Assembly (NCBI RefSeq): GCF_032854445.1
Contig: NC_088307.1
Coordinates: forward strand, 994,001-1,058,000
Direction: 5' to 3'
Origin: Liolophura sinensis
Lineage: Eukaryota > Mollusca > Polyplacophora > Chitonida > Chitonidae
DNA: 64,000 bases
The notes under the pieces are model-generated. The model was not told the origin of the DNA. It made no database searches and saw only the letters and a list, made by a program, of their open reading frames with translations. Position 1 is the first letter of the stretch, and every line of letters starts with the position of its first letter. Position numbers and translations under genes: made by a program. Positions 50,291 through 61,746 of the stretch are shown piece after piece.

Positions 50291-52010
50291 AACCGAAATG
50301 GTCTTTAGTGTGGTTAGATGTGCATTCTATTCAATCGCTAGAACCGTAGGAGTTGCTGGTTCAAAAACGGCCTTTGACAGGGACCTTGCACAGGGATATT
50401 CACCAGCTGTCATTGCTTGTGGGGCCTCGGTGACATCAAGCGGTCGATGACGCTAGTGTGGGAGTTGCGCAGTCTTACGCTGAAGAGCATTTATGCGATG
50501 TCGGTCAGTTTTATGGGTGGAAGAAAGCAGGGTCTGGTGTAAACTAGCAACATTTGAGATCTTTTGTATTTGACAACAAAGTTATACATGCCTTATTGAT
50601 TTGTTACACCACACAAACAGATATGAGCCATTAGCGACGGCGATCGCTTATTGGGGATATACAGCTCACGTAATTCGACGTCCGAGCTGATCTAGCAATC
50701 ACACCTGTAAGCCTAATTTCGCCTTACATGATTTTCACGTGGCTTCTCTTATTTACGAGGCCCACATGTAGACATTACGGGGTCATACATTGAAGATATT
50801 TGGTCATGGTGTACAGTGCAATAGAATGGTTGGGAAAGTTAGCCACACTGAGGCAGCGGGGATATCTGGAAATCGCCACACGGCCGGCGATGTATGGAGT
50901 CGGTTGGTAGTTTTACTTAGTCCAGTTTTAAGGCTGATTATTACTTCGAACGACAAAAAACTGTTGATTTCAGCACTTTTTACAATATCTTTTGCATATA
51001 TGAATACAGTATCTCTTGCACCGTTTTCAAACTGAACCTAGTACTTAGAAAGCAGGAATGTAATCAGTTCATAAATAAATGAGACGAGCCTTAATTTATT
51101 CCGTTAACAGTGAAAAATGTTTGCAAACTAATAAATTACTACAAACGCCATCTAGATTTTCTCCCTCAAAAAGCTGAATATGCCTCAGGATGTCAATTAG
51201 ACAAGTGTTATAAATGTACAAAGATGTAAAACCTGATGGTGCCCACTTTGTTCCAGTTTGATAGCTTTACTGAAATGTGAACGGCCCTTTCCACTGCATG
51301 TTCATACCACGACACACTACCCAACTTAAAGCACCGAATAGGAAGTAATAGTATAGCATTGGTCATTCGAAATAAACACTCCTTATTCATAAACATATTT
51401 GTCATAGGGAAAGAATCAGATCAGCTTTGTGAGTAATGCTTGGAACTGTGTTATCATGTGATGGCTTGGGGGTAAGTGATTCTGTAACGCCGAGAGGTTA
51501 AGGGGACGTAACTCGAGGATAGTGCACCCTTTGGTGGTGTCATTTTTAGCAGAGGCAATAAAGTTTCATACTAGGTTTAAGACTTGAATGTTTTTCAAAA
51601 ATGTAGGCGGATGAACACTAGGCAAAACAATCACAAGGCCCAAGTAACCCACCCCGACTAGACGAGGTTGACCACGATCAGCTGTTTGTCAATTTTGTGC
51701 AACAAAATTCATGGGTCAACCCTTATCAGGGATAAGACTGGAGATGTATCAGGGGGCGATGATTATCAGGACGGGGGCGCTTGGGGCTCGCAGATTTAGG
51801 GACAGTGGTGTGAGGCCAAACCTTAACATGTAAGTAAATGGACAATAAATCGTGGAGTTTGACCAGGATAGCTGTTGTTTCAAATATTCCAGAGTCCCCA
51901 GCTGTTGGAGTGGAAACTTCTTAAGTTAAAAGTTCGCCACATTTAGCCACACACCTGCCCGTATTCCTCCAAACTGTTCTCTTTATCCCTGTGAAACCTT
52001 TGCAGTCTTC
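50291..52010. other. No feature recognised
   Basis: Several short open frames exist but none has recognisable domains or splice context. Confidence 0.5.
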
Positions 52011-52014
52011 AAGT

Positions 52015-52640
52015 AATTATGACAGATTAAAAGTTATAACTAAGTCTATACGACCTGTGTGAGAGAATAATTACAGATCACGAGTTAAAACCAAATCTAC
52101 AGACGCTATCTGAGAGAGTAATTAGAGATCACGAGTTATAACCATGTTTATAGACCTTATCTGATAGAATTATTACACAGCACGAATTATAATCAAGTCT
52201 ATAGACCTTATCTGAGAGAATTATCACAGATCACGAGTTATAACCATGTTTATAGACCTTATCTGATAGAATTATTACACAGCACGAGTTATAACCAAGT
52301 CTACAGACCTTATCTGAGAGAATTATCACAGATGACGAGTTATAACCATGTTTATAGACCTTATCTGATAGAATTATTACACAGCACGAGTTATAACCAA
52401 GTCTATAGACCTTATCTGATAGAATTATTACACAGCACAAGCTATAACCATGTTTATAGACCCTATCTGATAGAATTATCACAGATCACGAGTTATAACT
52501 AAGTTCATACACCCTGTTGGAGAGAATAATTACAGATTACGAGTCCAAACCAGTCTATAGACACTATCTGAGAGAGTTATCACGGATCACGAGTTATAAC
52601 CAAGTCTATAGACTCGACCTCAGGGAATTAGTACAGATTG
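52015..52640. repeat. Minisatellite, 51-52-bp unit, about 12 copies
   Basis: The unit contains gagttataaccaagtctata, gaccttatctgagagaatta and ttacacagcac. It lies just downstream of the transporter gene's poly(A) signal. Confidence 0.93.
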
Positions 52641-52699
52641 AGAGCAATAACTTAAGTATTTAGACCCCATCTGAGTGACAAGGTAAAGTGTTTTGTAGA

Positions 52700-52705
52700 T
52701 TTATT
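52700..52705 (-). terminator. Poly(A) signal of the transporter gene
   Basis: AATAAA on the minus strand lies 46 bases downstream of the transporter stop codon. Confidence 0.7.
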
Positions 52706-52750
52706 AACAAGAACTAAATACACCGGACAGCACGACTATCGGGTAGACAA

Positions 52751-55711
52751 TTACATAGCGTCGTCTGAGTCAAAGTCAGCTTCAGTCTGTCTTCTTTCGC
52801 GAATAAAAAGTAAGTTAATGAAATGTGGAATTGCTGTGAGGAGAGAAAACAACAAGATGAGAAGCAGACAAACTTTAGCACTATCTTTTCCGTCCGTGCC
52901 TCTGGTGAGAGATTTACACAGACCAGAATTGTCATAAATAAACCCAATCATTGTTTGTAGAAAACAAAGTCCAGCTATCAGCACAACATTGTACGAACAA
53001 ACTATCGTGGTATAAAACGGCTTTCCGTACACGTGTACTAACGTGCTGATGGGAAAGATTACTGCCGCACCAAGAGAAGCGCCAGTCGTTACCATAACAA
53101 CATACATGGTGACGTTGCTTCCGAAAAACACGAGGTAAACTGCAAGAGAAACTGCGAACAAAGTAGTGACGGCGATTTGAGACAAGACTCGCCTCCGATG
53201 GTTTCTAGCAGAGGCAACCACATCGACAAATGCGCCACTGGCAAGTCTCACGAGAACATTCGAGACTGATAGCGTCAATATGGCAGCCTCGTCAGATAAG
53301 GCCACGCCCAGCGACGTGTTGAGTCTGGACACATTGTTGATGAATGTCAGACAGGAAGCTTGGAACAGGGCACCGGGCCAAGCTATGAGATGAAAGAGAG
53401 GGCTGGTGATCAAACTTATCCAACGATCCTTATGACATGTGGTGCTTTTCACCTCCACTTCTGCGTCTGCAAACATGTTGACTTCTTTCGTAGGTACGAC
53501 GACAAAGCCGCCGCTAGATGTGAAAGGAACTGGTCGAAGGAAAACTGAACACAGAGCAATAATCCCGAAATATAGAGCAGCTGTCACGAGGAAGAAGTTC
53601 ACCAAGTCCTCACCCACAGCATGCCTAAATAAAACCACGAAGAAAGCTTTCGCAAAAGCACTTGTCGCAAATATGGCGGCCCTGACTTTGCCGCTATGGT
53701 ATAAAGGCCAATTTGACAGTGTTATGGAGCAGATCTGAAGCGACACAATTGACAAGGCAGAAACTGAAATGTAAAAAGCCAAAATGAAGACGACGAAATG
53801 TAAGAAGTTCTTCAACATTTGCTATACCGTACTTATTACAGGCTCAAGACATACAATTCCTGTTTAACATTCAGTCTACATACATGCATGACAGTCTTAA
53901 TATACGCCATATCCGCTGGATAACCTTTTGTTACACTTGTAACAGACACGACACATACTATTCCTGTTGGCTATCAACCTGTGTTGTTATACTTAGGTCG
54001 GTAAATGTACAAAAAATTTAATAACCAAGTTAATGAAAGTTAATATAAGCGAACTTATACTTCACAATTGTAGTGATGCATGGCTGAGTCTGGGAGAGGC
54101 TACAATATTTCTTTGTTTATTTCTTTATTTGATTGGTGTTTTACGCAAGAATATTTCACTTATATAACGCGTCCAGCGTTATGGTGAGAGGAAACTGAGC
54201 AGCATCTTGGGGAAGCCATCCGCAGGAACTCACAACGGAAGAATCCTTATATTTCTTTACTACTCTTCCTGATCACTAGGGTATTTTCACATCATTAATT
54301 TACGTCGAGATCTCAAGAGGTGGAAATGTCGACATACATTTTAATCCAACACCATTTTACTGCGTAAGAGTTTGGAATCCACAGCGCACCACGTAACGAA
54401 AGGCCGATTTTGATGTGAATTTCTGTTACATGATTTTGGAAAATATGCATTTATGATCTTTTCCCAACTGCTGAAACTTACTTGTTCCAAAGTGAAGCAC
54501 ACTCACTACTAATGGTAAATTTGTCACTTGTTTTGGGTATTGAACCACGCATGACAGAAGCATGAGACTTCCGGTTCCGGTAAGAAGAGTGAGCCCGTAG
54601 GTGAGGTCCAACCCACCCAGCTGATCCAGTACTGGGGTCAGGGGAGTAGTTAGGAAGCCAGCCATACCAGAATTAGACACCATCTCAACTAAAAGTCAAA
54701 TGATAAGATAACAGAAGGCTTCAAGAGAGTTGCTGTTACGGCTGCGCGTCATTAACCACGATGAACAGACAGGGGCAGTGTGGTTGTCCTCTCACATCTT
54801 CAAACAGTTGTTCACGATACATGTAAGGATGGGTATTTACTTATGCTTTGTTGTTGTTTAATTGATGGATTCGTGTATTTGACGGTTTCTTAACGCTATA
54901 ATCAAGAAGTTTTCACTTATACAATGACGATCACTCTTATGGCTGAAGGAGACTGCGATGGCCGGAGTAAACCACCGACTTGTGATGTGCAGGAGCTCGT
55001 CATATTGAAGGATGACAAGTGGTCTTCAACCTCCGTTAGGCTGATCAAACGTGTGTGTTGTTGACCGCATATCGTCACCAAATTTACACCATGTCCCGGT
55101 TGTTTATTAAATGATTGTATACGCTGTTCTACAGTAATATTTAACAGGTATCATAGTGAGTGGAGGAAACATCAGCCTGTAACTGATCAATCGTGCAAAA
55201 CAAATCAGATACGTGGGACATATATTGCGTTCATCAGATCTCATAGAACTCCTCGTAGATTACAGTATTATTTGGGTGGTAATATCTAATTGAGCCTACA
55301 TGGTATGCGCTTCATTTGAGGCACACGTGTTTCTGTGTTCATTTCACCGGATTTAAAGGATTAACTGATTAACGTTACAAATATATGGTATATGTATCGT
55401 AACATTTGTTTTTTTTTAACATTTAAATATCTGCCAAACTGATTTTAGGGAACGGACAACACCCGTACATATGTCAGAGAACTGTTAATACAGTAAAAGA
55501 CAAATTACTAATGAATGACAACCTGACGATTCTTACCTTGAGTTTGTGTCAGATTTAGTTCATCTTTCAGTTTCACTGAGTACACGGTAAAGGCCAGGTC
55601 AAATCCAGTCATGACGCTGGCCATGAGCGCTACGCCCAGCCCTACCCATCTCCAGACGGATCCCCCGAGGGGTAACATCCGCCCACGACCAGTGCAGCCT
55701 GTTGTTAGCAT
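52751..55711 (-). CDS. Major-facilitator-type transporter (Nodulin-like/NFD4-like), three exons
   Basis: This is a predicted polytopic membrane transporter; the substrate is unknown. Exons 55711-55537, 54688-54507 and 53821-52751 join in frame at ag|GTAAGA, GTA|GTGAGT and matching acceptors, giving about 475 residues. Exon 1 encodes WRWVGLGVALMASVMTGFDL followed by AFTVYSVKLKDELNLTQTQ, which fits the first helix and FxVYSxxLKxxLxLxQ motif of Nodulin-like proteins. Exon 2 gives VSNSGMAGFLTTPLTPVLDQ and the next helix pair. Exon 3 carries the remaining helices and ends in an acidic tail (EADFDSDDAM). Met at 55711 was chosen as the only good start before helix 1; the frame stays open a little upstream. 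A more upstream donor in exon 2 (54501-54506) was preferred over GTAAGT at about 54477-54482 because only it keeps frame. A monocarboxylate-transporter-like MFS protein is the main alternative. Confidence 0.78.
54108..54237 (-). mobile_element. tRNA-derived SINE, diverged fragment in transporter intron
   Basis: It contains tttatttctttatttgattg, gtgttttacgcaagaatatt and ccagcgttatggtgag. It lies in the second intron of the transporter gene. Confidence 0.75.
54855..55005 (-). mobile_element. Distant relative of the main SINE, in transporter intron 1
   Basis: It contains acgctataatcaagaagttt, tcacttatacaatgacgatc and gctgaaggagactgcgatgg, matching the SINE tail in order but with low identity. 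Confidence 0.5.
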
Positions 55712-56085
55712 GAAATAGTCGGTGTCATCTGGGGTAGTTCGTTCTAAACGCCGTGCCGAATAATAGCGACAACGTTGTTTGTGTGAAATTGTACTTGGTT
55801 ACCAAACCTTGGGTCTGTCCGGGTTTAAATTTGTTTACCGTTTCACACTCTGTCTGCCCGGACGATCTATATTTAAATACAAAACTCTCAGAGGACACCA
55901 GTATTGATTGTTTGGGTAATCCATGTTCCCGAGTTTTATAACGCTGATGAAGACTAGCCCCGTACCGGTACTTTTCCGGCCACCCGCCTCTGTTTACATC
56001 AACATAACGACTGCTGGAGAAAGGCACTGCTCCAGATGCCGGTAATCATTAAACATTTCTCTTACCGTATCCGGTTTCATAATGG
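55712..56085. other. Region upstream of the transporter gene
   Basis: It should hold the promoter and 5' untranslated region of the transporter. No specific element was recognised. Confidence 0.45.
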
Positions 56086-56089
56086 GTGT

Positions 56090-56285
56090 ATTGTGTAGTG
56101 TTAACTGCGAGGTTGTGTGTTCGAATCTAGCTCTGGTTGTTTCAATTGCGGCATATCGTCAGGAGGTATTTTCACGTACACCTTGTCAAAGTCAGCGTTT
56201 CATGCAGGTTTCCTGCACTTATAATCCTAACTGCCATCACATCAATGAAAAAGTCTAGGACATGGCGTTGTTATATCAGCACGGC
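56090..56285 (+). mobile_element. Third SINE family, copy 1
   Basis: The B-box-like gtgtgttcgaatctagctct is followed by gtcaggaggtattttcacgt, tgccatcacatcaatgaaaa and agtctaggacatggcgttgt. The order of words is shared with the copy at 56845. Confidence 0.6.
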
Positions 56286-56844
56286 TCATAACAACGTTAG
56301 GTAACTACGCTGAGTACCTCTGCTTTCATCACTGCTATTGATTCCCCTGGGTCGATGTTGTGTCCAGGGTCCGCGGTCACGTCCTCTGACCACAGGACAC
56401 AGGCCAACATTGGCCACTGCACATTGTACAACAGCAACAGCTTGCTGCACCTACACATTGATATGGATTTAGAACCGTAACAAACCTCTGAGCAGATCAC
56501 TTCAGCATACACTTATGTAAAACTCCGCGAAAGGCGAGTAGACTGTGTGGTTGATTCATGGGGGGAGTGGCGGGTAATTCACACAGTGGTATTGCATAGG
56601 TTGATTGTTTGTGGATGAACACGTGTTTACTATTTACTTACACAGTAGCATGTATTTATAATGATCCTGGTGTAATCGCTCGGACTTTTTTTTATAGAAG
56701 ACAGAACTTACAGAACTGTTTAATACTTTTCTTAGGAAAACATTGTTTTTTGTTTTGATGCTTTGTGCATTTCGCTTCATGGGCATTTATATTTGTATAA
56801 GATATATAAGCGTCAAGCTGGACAGAACATACTAACAGCTTTGG

Positions 56845-57045
56845 CTCGCAATGATCATGCATGGGGCCGTGTGTTAGAATCCAGATCTTATTGTTTCAGT
56901 TGGTCTCAGGAGGTATTTTCAGGCAAACGCTTCCGGTATAGCCGACTGTTTACGCTTGTTTCCTTCAGCCATAGTATTGACCACTATCCCACCGGTGAAA
57001 AAGTCTTCACAGCGGCGTTAAACTCAAATTGAATAAATACTAATA
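56845..57045 (+). mobile_element. Third SINE family, copy 2
   Basis: It contains cgtgtgttagaatccagatc, tctcaggaggtattttcagg, gtgaaaaagtcttcacagcg and gcgttaaactcaaattgaat with an A-rich end. It is parallel to the copy at 56090. Confidence 0.6.
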
Positions 57046-57299
57046 CAGATGTACGGCGAGTTGACAGTTTTATGGCTGCATGTACGTGTAACACCTTCTT
57101 ACATTTCCTGATCGTACGCTTTTATGTCAGTGCAAGCACATTTGCTGCTGATGATTTTATTGAGCGATTGAGTTGTAGTTAATGAATTGCTGGACAAGTA
57201 CATGTAAATTGACCACCAAAACGGTATCAACTAGAAAAGATATCACGCTTATAAAAACTATTTATTTTCATTCCACTGAAAAGATTACAAAGCACAACA

Positions 57300-57770
57300 T
57301 TGTGTGGCAAATCCAACAAAAGCCACCAACGACAGTATATTCACGGATCCAGTTCCAGCTCGCTATTGTGTGGTAAATCCAACAAAAGCCACCAACGACA
57401 TTATATTCACGGATCCAGTTCCAGCTCGCTATTGTGTGGCAAATCCAACAAAAGCCACCAACGACAGTATATTCACGGATCCAGTTCCAGCTCGCTATTG
57501 TGTGGTAAATCCAACAAAAGCCACCAACGACATTATATTCACGGATCCAGTTCCAGCTCGCTATTGTGTGGTAAATCCAACAAAAGCCACCAACGACATT
57601 ATATTCACGGATCCAGTTCCAGCTCGCTATTGTGTGGTAAATCCAACAAAACACACCAACAACATCATACTCACGGATCCAGTTCCAGCTCGTTATTGTG
57701 TGGTAAATTCAAGAAAAGGCACCAACCACATTATACTCACGGATCCAGTTCCAGCTCGCTGCCGACCAGT
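57300..57770. repeat. Minisatellite, 66-bp unit, seven copies
   Basis: The unit contains ttgtgtggtaaatccaacaa, aagccaccaacgacattata and ttcacggatccagttccagc. Two variants (cagtatatt and cattatatt) alternate in the first four copies. The unit is 22 codons long and open in two plus-strand frames and one minus-strand frame, giving open frames of 128-159 codons. I see no splice or start context that makes these convincing genes. Confidence 0.96.
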
Positions 57771-57804
57771 TGGTGAGCAATGACGACACATTTACGAATC
57801 CAGT

Positions 57805-58440
57805 CCCCTCCCCCCAACACATACGATACGGAATAAACAATGTTACAGCCTAGCCAAGAGAGGGGAACTAATACGATACGGAATAAGCAATATTACAGCT
57901 CAGCGAAGAGAAAGGGACTAGTACAATACGGAAAAAACAACGTTATATCCTGGTCAACAAAACGTAACTGGAACGATACGGAATAAACAATGTTACAGCC
58001 TAGTCAAGACAGGGGAACTAGTACGATACGGAATAAACAATGTTACAGCATGGTCAAGAGAGTGGTACTAGTACTACACGGAGTAAGCAATGTTACACCC
58101 AAGCCAAGAGAGGGGAACTAGTACTACACGGACTAAGCAATGTTACAGTCTGGTCAAGAGAGGGGTACTAGTACTACACGGAATAAATAATGTTACAGCC
58201 TGGTCAAGAGAAGGGAACTGGTACTACACAGAATAAACAATTTTACAGCCTAGCCAAGAGAGGGGAACTAGTGCTACACGGAATAATCAATGTTACCGCC
58301 TGGTCAGGAGAGTGGAACTAGTACTACACGGAATATACAATGTAACAGCCTTGTAAAGAGAAGGCATCTAGCACTACACGGAATAAGCAATGTTACAGCC
58401 TTGTCAAGAGATGGTGACTACTTCAACAGAGAGTATGCAA
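57805..58440. repeat. Minisatellite, about 50-bp unit, about 12 copies
   Basis: The unit contains gtactacacggaataaacaa, tgttacagcctggtcaagag and aggggaacta. It lies directly right of the 66-bp array but shares no sequence with it. Confidence 0.94.
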
Positions 58441-58492
58441 TGTTTGTATGTAGACTTGGAGGTTTACGTTTACCAATATTTCAGTTATATCT

Positions 58493-58752
58493 GTGGACAT
58501 ATACTGTGTTTTCTTGTGGCACGGCGTTTCCATGCTGCAAAAGTACTGCCGCCACTGAATTGCCGAATTATTCATGCCGAATACTTAACAAATGACACCC
58601 AGTCACGTTACACTGACACTGGGCCAATCAGTCCTGTTTTTTTGCTCTAGCCTCACAGTTGAGCGCCAAGTGAGGCAGCAACAAGTAACCGGATTTAGTC
58701 CCAGTTCTCTCAAACTTTGAGGTGGACGCTCTAATCATTAGGCCACCGAAGT
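58493..58752 (-). mobile_element. Second SINE family, copy 3
   Basis: It contains tactgtgttttcttgtggca, tttccatgctgcaaaagtac, actgacactgggccaatcag and gcgccaagtgaggcagc, ending at ctctaatcattaggccacc, the reverse complement of a tRNA-like head. Confidence 0.75.
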
Positions 58753-59159
58753 TTTAATACACAGCCTGGTGAAGGAGAGATAACTAGTACATGTATGCCC
58801 TTGAAAGAGAAACTTCTGACCTGTAAACTTCTGGTGATCGAAAACTTCACAGTACAAGTTCGCTCCCACCTGGAAGTAGCCGTATTTACAAGCTCCGTTT
58901 TAACCTTCCTCTATGTTGTATTTACAAGTCCAAAAGTGTACAGAGAAGTCGCTGAGACCCGTGAGCTGAATGGAGATCAGACAGTGCCTGCGATTGTCAT
59001 AGTGGCTTGGGTACATGTAACTGGGGCTTTGAACAAAGCCAGCGGCACCAATGAATATTATTGGATCCCATCTTGTAATTGTGGAAATATGACAAAATTC
59101 AAATGTTTTGGAAAAAGCATTGGCTTGAACTGCCACGAGTTATTAAACTCTCCTGGCTG

Positions 59160-59620
59160 ATTAGCGTATAGGAGTGCCGTGCAAATAGTTTAGGATTAAC
59201 ATGATCTTATGTCTAGTTTAGGCTATTGTGCACAGTGGATCGACATTTATGATTAGCTGATATACACTGCTATTAGCGGCCCTATGGCCGGAAGTGCCCA
59301 GTTTCCACTAATGATAAACTGAACCAGGGGCGTTGATCAGTTATAAAGGGTTAAATTTAAGACAACTATTCTTGAACACGTTCTTGTGAAGTCATGTTAC
59401 TGGTAATAAGATTTTATTCAAAACCTAAACACTATACCAGTAAGGAGTAATATTGATTCGTGTGGAAGATAAACGTCTGATGTATAGCTGCTGTGACAAA
59501 AACTCTCAGTGTAAAATGTTATTAATTTAAAGCATTTCCTAAGTAAATCTTAAGGATGCTAATATGTATTTTGGTTGGTGTACTACAATAATGAATTGTG
59601 AAATATTATTGAGATATGTC
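59160..59620. other. No feature recognised
   Basis: Nothing could be supported here. Confidence 0.5.
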
Positions 59621-59621
59621 A

Positions 59622-59862
59622 GTAGTTTTGGTGTTTTGCGCCGTACTCAAGAATATTTCACTTATACTACGGCGCCCAGCATTATGTTGGGAGGAAATCG
59701 GACAGAGCGAGGGGGAAACCCATCCGCAGGTTGCTGGCAGACCTTCCCACTTACGTCCGGAGAGGAAGCCAGCATGAGCTGGACTTGAACTCACAGCGAC
59801 CGCATTGGTGAGAGGCTCCCGGGTCATTACACTGCGTTAGCGCGCTAACCAGCACAGCTCCA
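59622..59862 (-). mobile_element. tRNA-derived SINE, near full length
   Basis: It contains gccgtactcaagaatatttc, ttgctggcagaccttcccac, agctggacttgaactcacag and cattacactgcgttagcgcg. It lacks the last bases of the head and has a short internal deletion near 59717. Confidence 0.9.
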
Positions 59863-59864
59863 TA

Positions 59865-60590
59865 TTTAGATGTTTGAATTTTAATCCGCTGGAAGGCTAT
59901 AACTGAAAAGATATTCATAGAAGCATGTCTTTATACAACAGCTTGGATATAAATATATGGAAAATAAGCGGAAATCATACGGTGATGCCATATTCCACGT
60001 ACACGTATACCAATATGCAGATTCTTGTTAAGTTAGAGGACCATGTTAACCATGGACTAAAAGCCTGGGTACGGCCACCCAAAAATCTTACATATGACAC
60101 GGCTGAGTCTATTTTGACTAATTGCTCTTGTTTGCTGATGCCAGATTCACCAGGTACAAAATTCCCATATTAAATAGTCATCATCTTCAGAAATGTCACT
60201 TCAAGCTATTGGTCACATAACACGATGTGCATATAATGTCAAACAATGATTAACTATGTTTTGGCCAGGACAATCATTAAAATTAAAAAATTGATTTTTT
60301 ACACCACAAGGGATAGATATTGTTGATTAAAGCCAACTAAAATTAAAAGACTTAACGGACACATGGAAATGGGGAGTACTTTTAGTTGTAGATCTAAGAT
60401 GCCCATACTTCATTGTGGTGGCACATTTGGCAAACCATGTGTATGCCTTACTTTTTGTTTACCGATGACGGGATGCCTAGGGACGGATCGCGCAAAGGAC
60501 GAATTAGGTAAATATAATATTGAATTAGTCAGTCCTGGACACTTGGAGAGCTCACCTATTGAAATGAATGCTTATGTGGTTCATATTTAA
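59865..60590. other. No feature recognised
   Basis: Two plus-strand open frames of 75-82 codons exist without recognisable domains. They are left unannotated. Confidence 0.45.
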
Positions 60591-60594
60591 ATTG

Positions 60595-60880
60595 TCATCG
60601 CAACGGTGGCCCAAACTAAGTGTCATTACAACGGTGACCCAAATTAAGTGTCATCACAACGGTGGCCTAAACTAAGTGTCATCACAACGGTGGCCCAAAC
60701 TAAGTGTCTTCACAACGGTGGCCCAAGCTAAATGTCATTACAAAGGTGGCCTAAATTAAGGGTCATTACAAAGGTGGCCCAAGCTAAGTGTCATCACAAC
60801 GGTAGCCCAAACTAAGCGTCATCACAACGTTGGCCCAAGCTAAGTGTCACCATTAAGCTGGCCCAAGCGTAATATCATTA
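60595..60880. repeat. Minisatellite, 28-bp unit, about 10 copies
   Basis: The unit contains aactaagtgtcatcacaacg followed by gtggccca. A short 16-bp duplication (ggagttttccaggagttttccagg) lies at about 60918. Confidence 0.92.
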
Positions 60881-60959
60881 CACAGGGTTCATACACTCAT
60901 TCACAGATGAAATTCCAGGAGTTTTCCAGGAGTTTTCCAGGTGTGTCACAGTAATTTTC

Positions 60960-61640
60960 CAGGAGTGATAATTGTTCACTTTGGCCGAAGTCAAACCAAA
61001 CCACATTTCAGTTAGTTGTCCGGAGTTATGCCTTCATCATCAAAAGGACTTCCACTGACCAGTTCAGTTTAAGAATGAAGGATTGTGAAATTCACTTATA
61101 TAACAAAACACTGCTGTGCATAGAACAGTTTAGGGAGATTAACCCCTTATAAATTGGAGGTAAAAAATGATATTTAACTTCAACACTATTTGACCTGTCA
61201 GTCAAACACCAAATTACATTCTTTCAAGAAATCATTGCCTATCATTCCCTTCTCATTTGCACAATAATACTATGTAAGGGGAAGGCAGTAATGCCCCTGC
61301 ATGGTAAACATATGTATGGTTTGACAACACATACCTTTTCTACCACCATTTCAAAAGAGGTGGATCTCCCTAACCTGTTGAATGATGTCACATTTCACAG
61401 AGCTCTCCAACCCAACCAATGCGCAAGTCTGAATTCTTAAACTGAACCGGTCTATTTCAAAACTTATAACAGCCAGGACCCAATCCAGGCATCAAAACGT
61501 TTTTGTGATCCCAAATCACAAAATTATAAACTGTGAAATTTTGATATCTACATTTGAATTTGAAGTCAAGTAGTGATAGTATATTTAACTGCCCTGGCTG
61601 TTTAGTATTTTCACAAGGGAGACAATCTCACAAGTTTATG
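60960..61640. other. No feature recognised
   Basis: This is AT-rich sequence between the 28-bp array and the transposase-like gene. Nothing could be supported. Confidence 0.5.
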
Positions 61641-61644
61641 ATAC

Positions 61645-61650
61645 TTTATT
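61645..61650 (-). terminator. Poly(A) signal of the transposase-like gene
   Basis: AATAAA on the minus strand lies about 97 bases downstream of the TGA at 61747-61749. This position fits the longer reading frame better than the internal TAA. Confidence 0.6.
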
Positions 61651-61746
61651 CATGCAACAATATTGTTTTGCATCATAAAAAGTAGGAGTACATGACAGAG
61701 ACAGTCATACTGATTTCCCTGATCATGACAAGATGTCCAACAGCAG

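Noticed and set aside
54477-54482. GTAAGT as the donor of transporter exon 2
   Set aside because: It is a better consensus but leaves phase 1, which does not fit the exon 3 acceptor. The upstream GTA|GTGAGT gives an unbroken frame.
55725-56027. 100-codon minus-strand open frame upstream of the transporter
   Set aside because: It has no domain, no homology I recognise, and overlaps the start region of the transporter in another frame.
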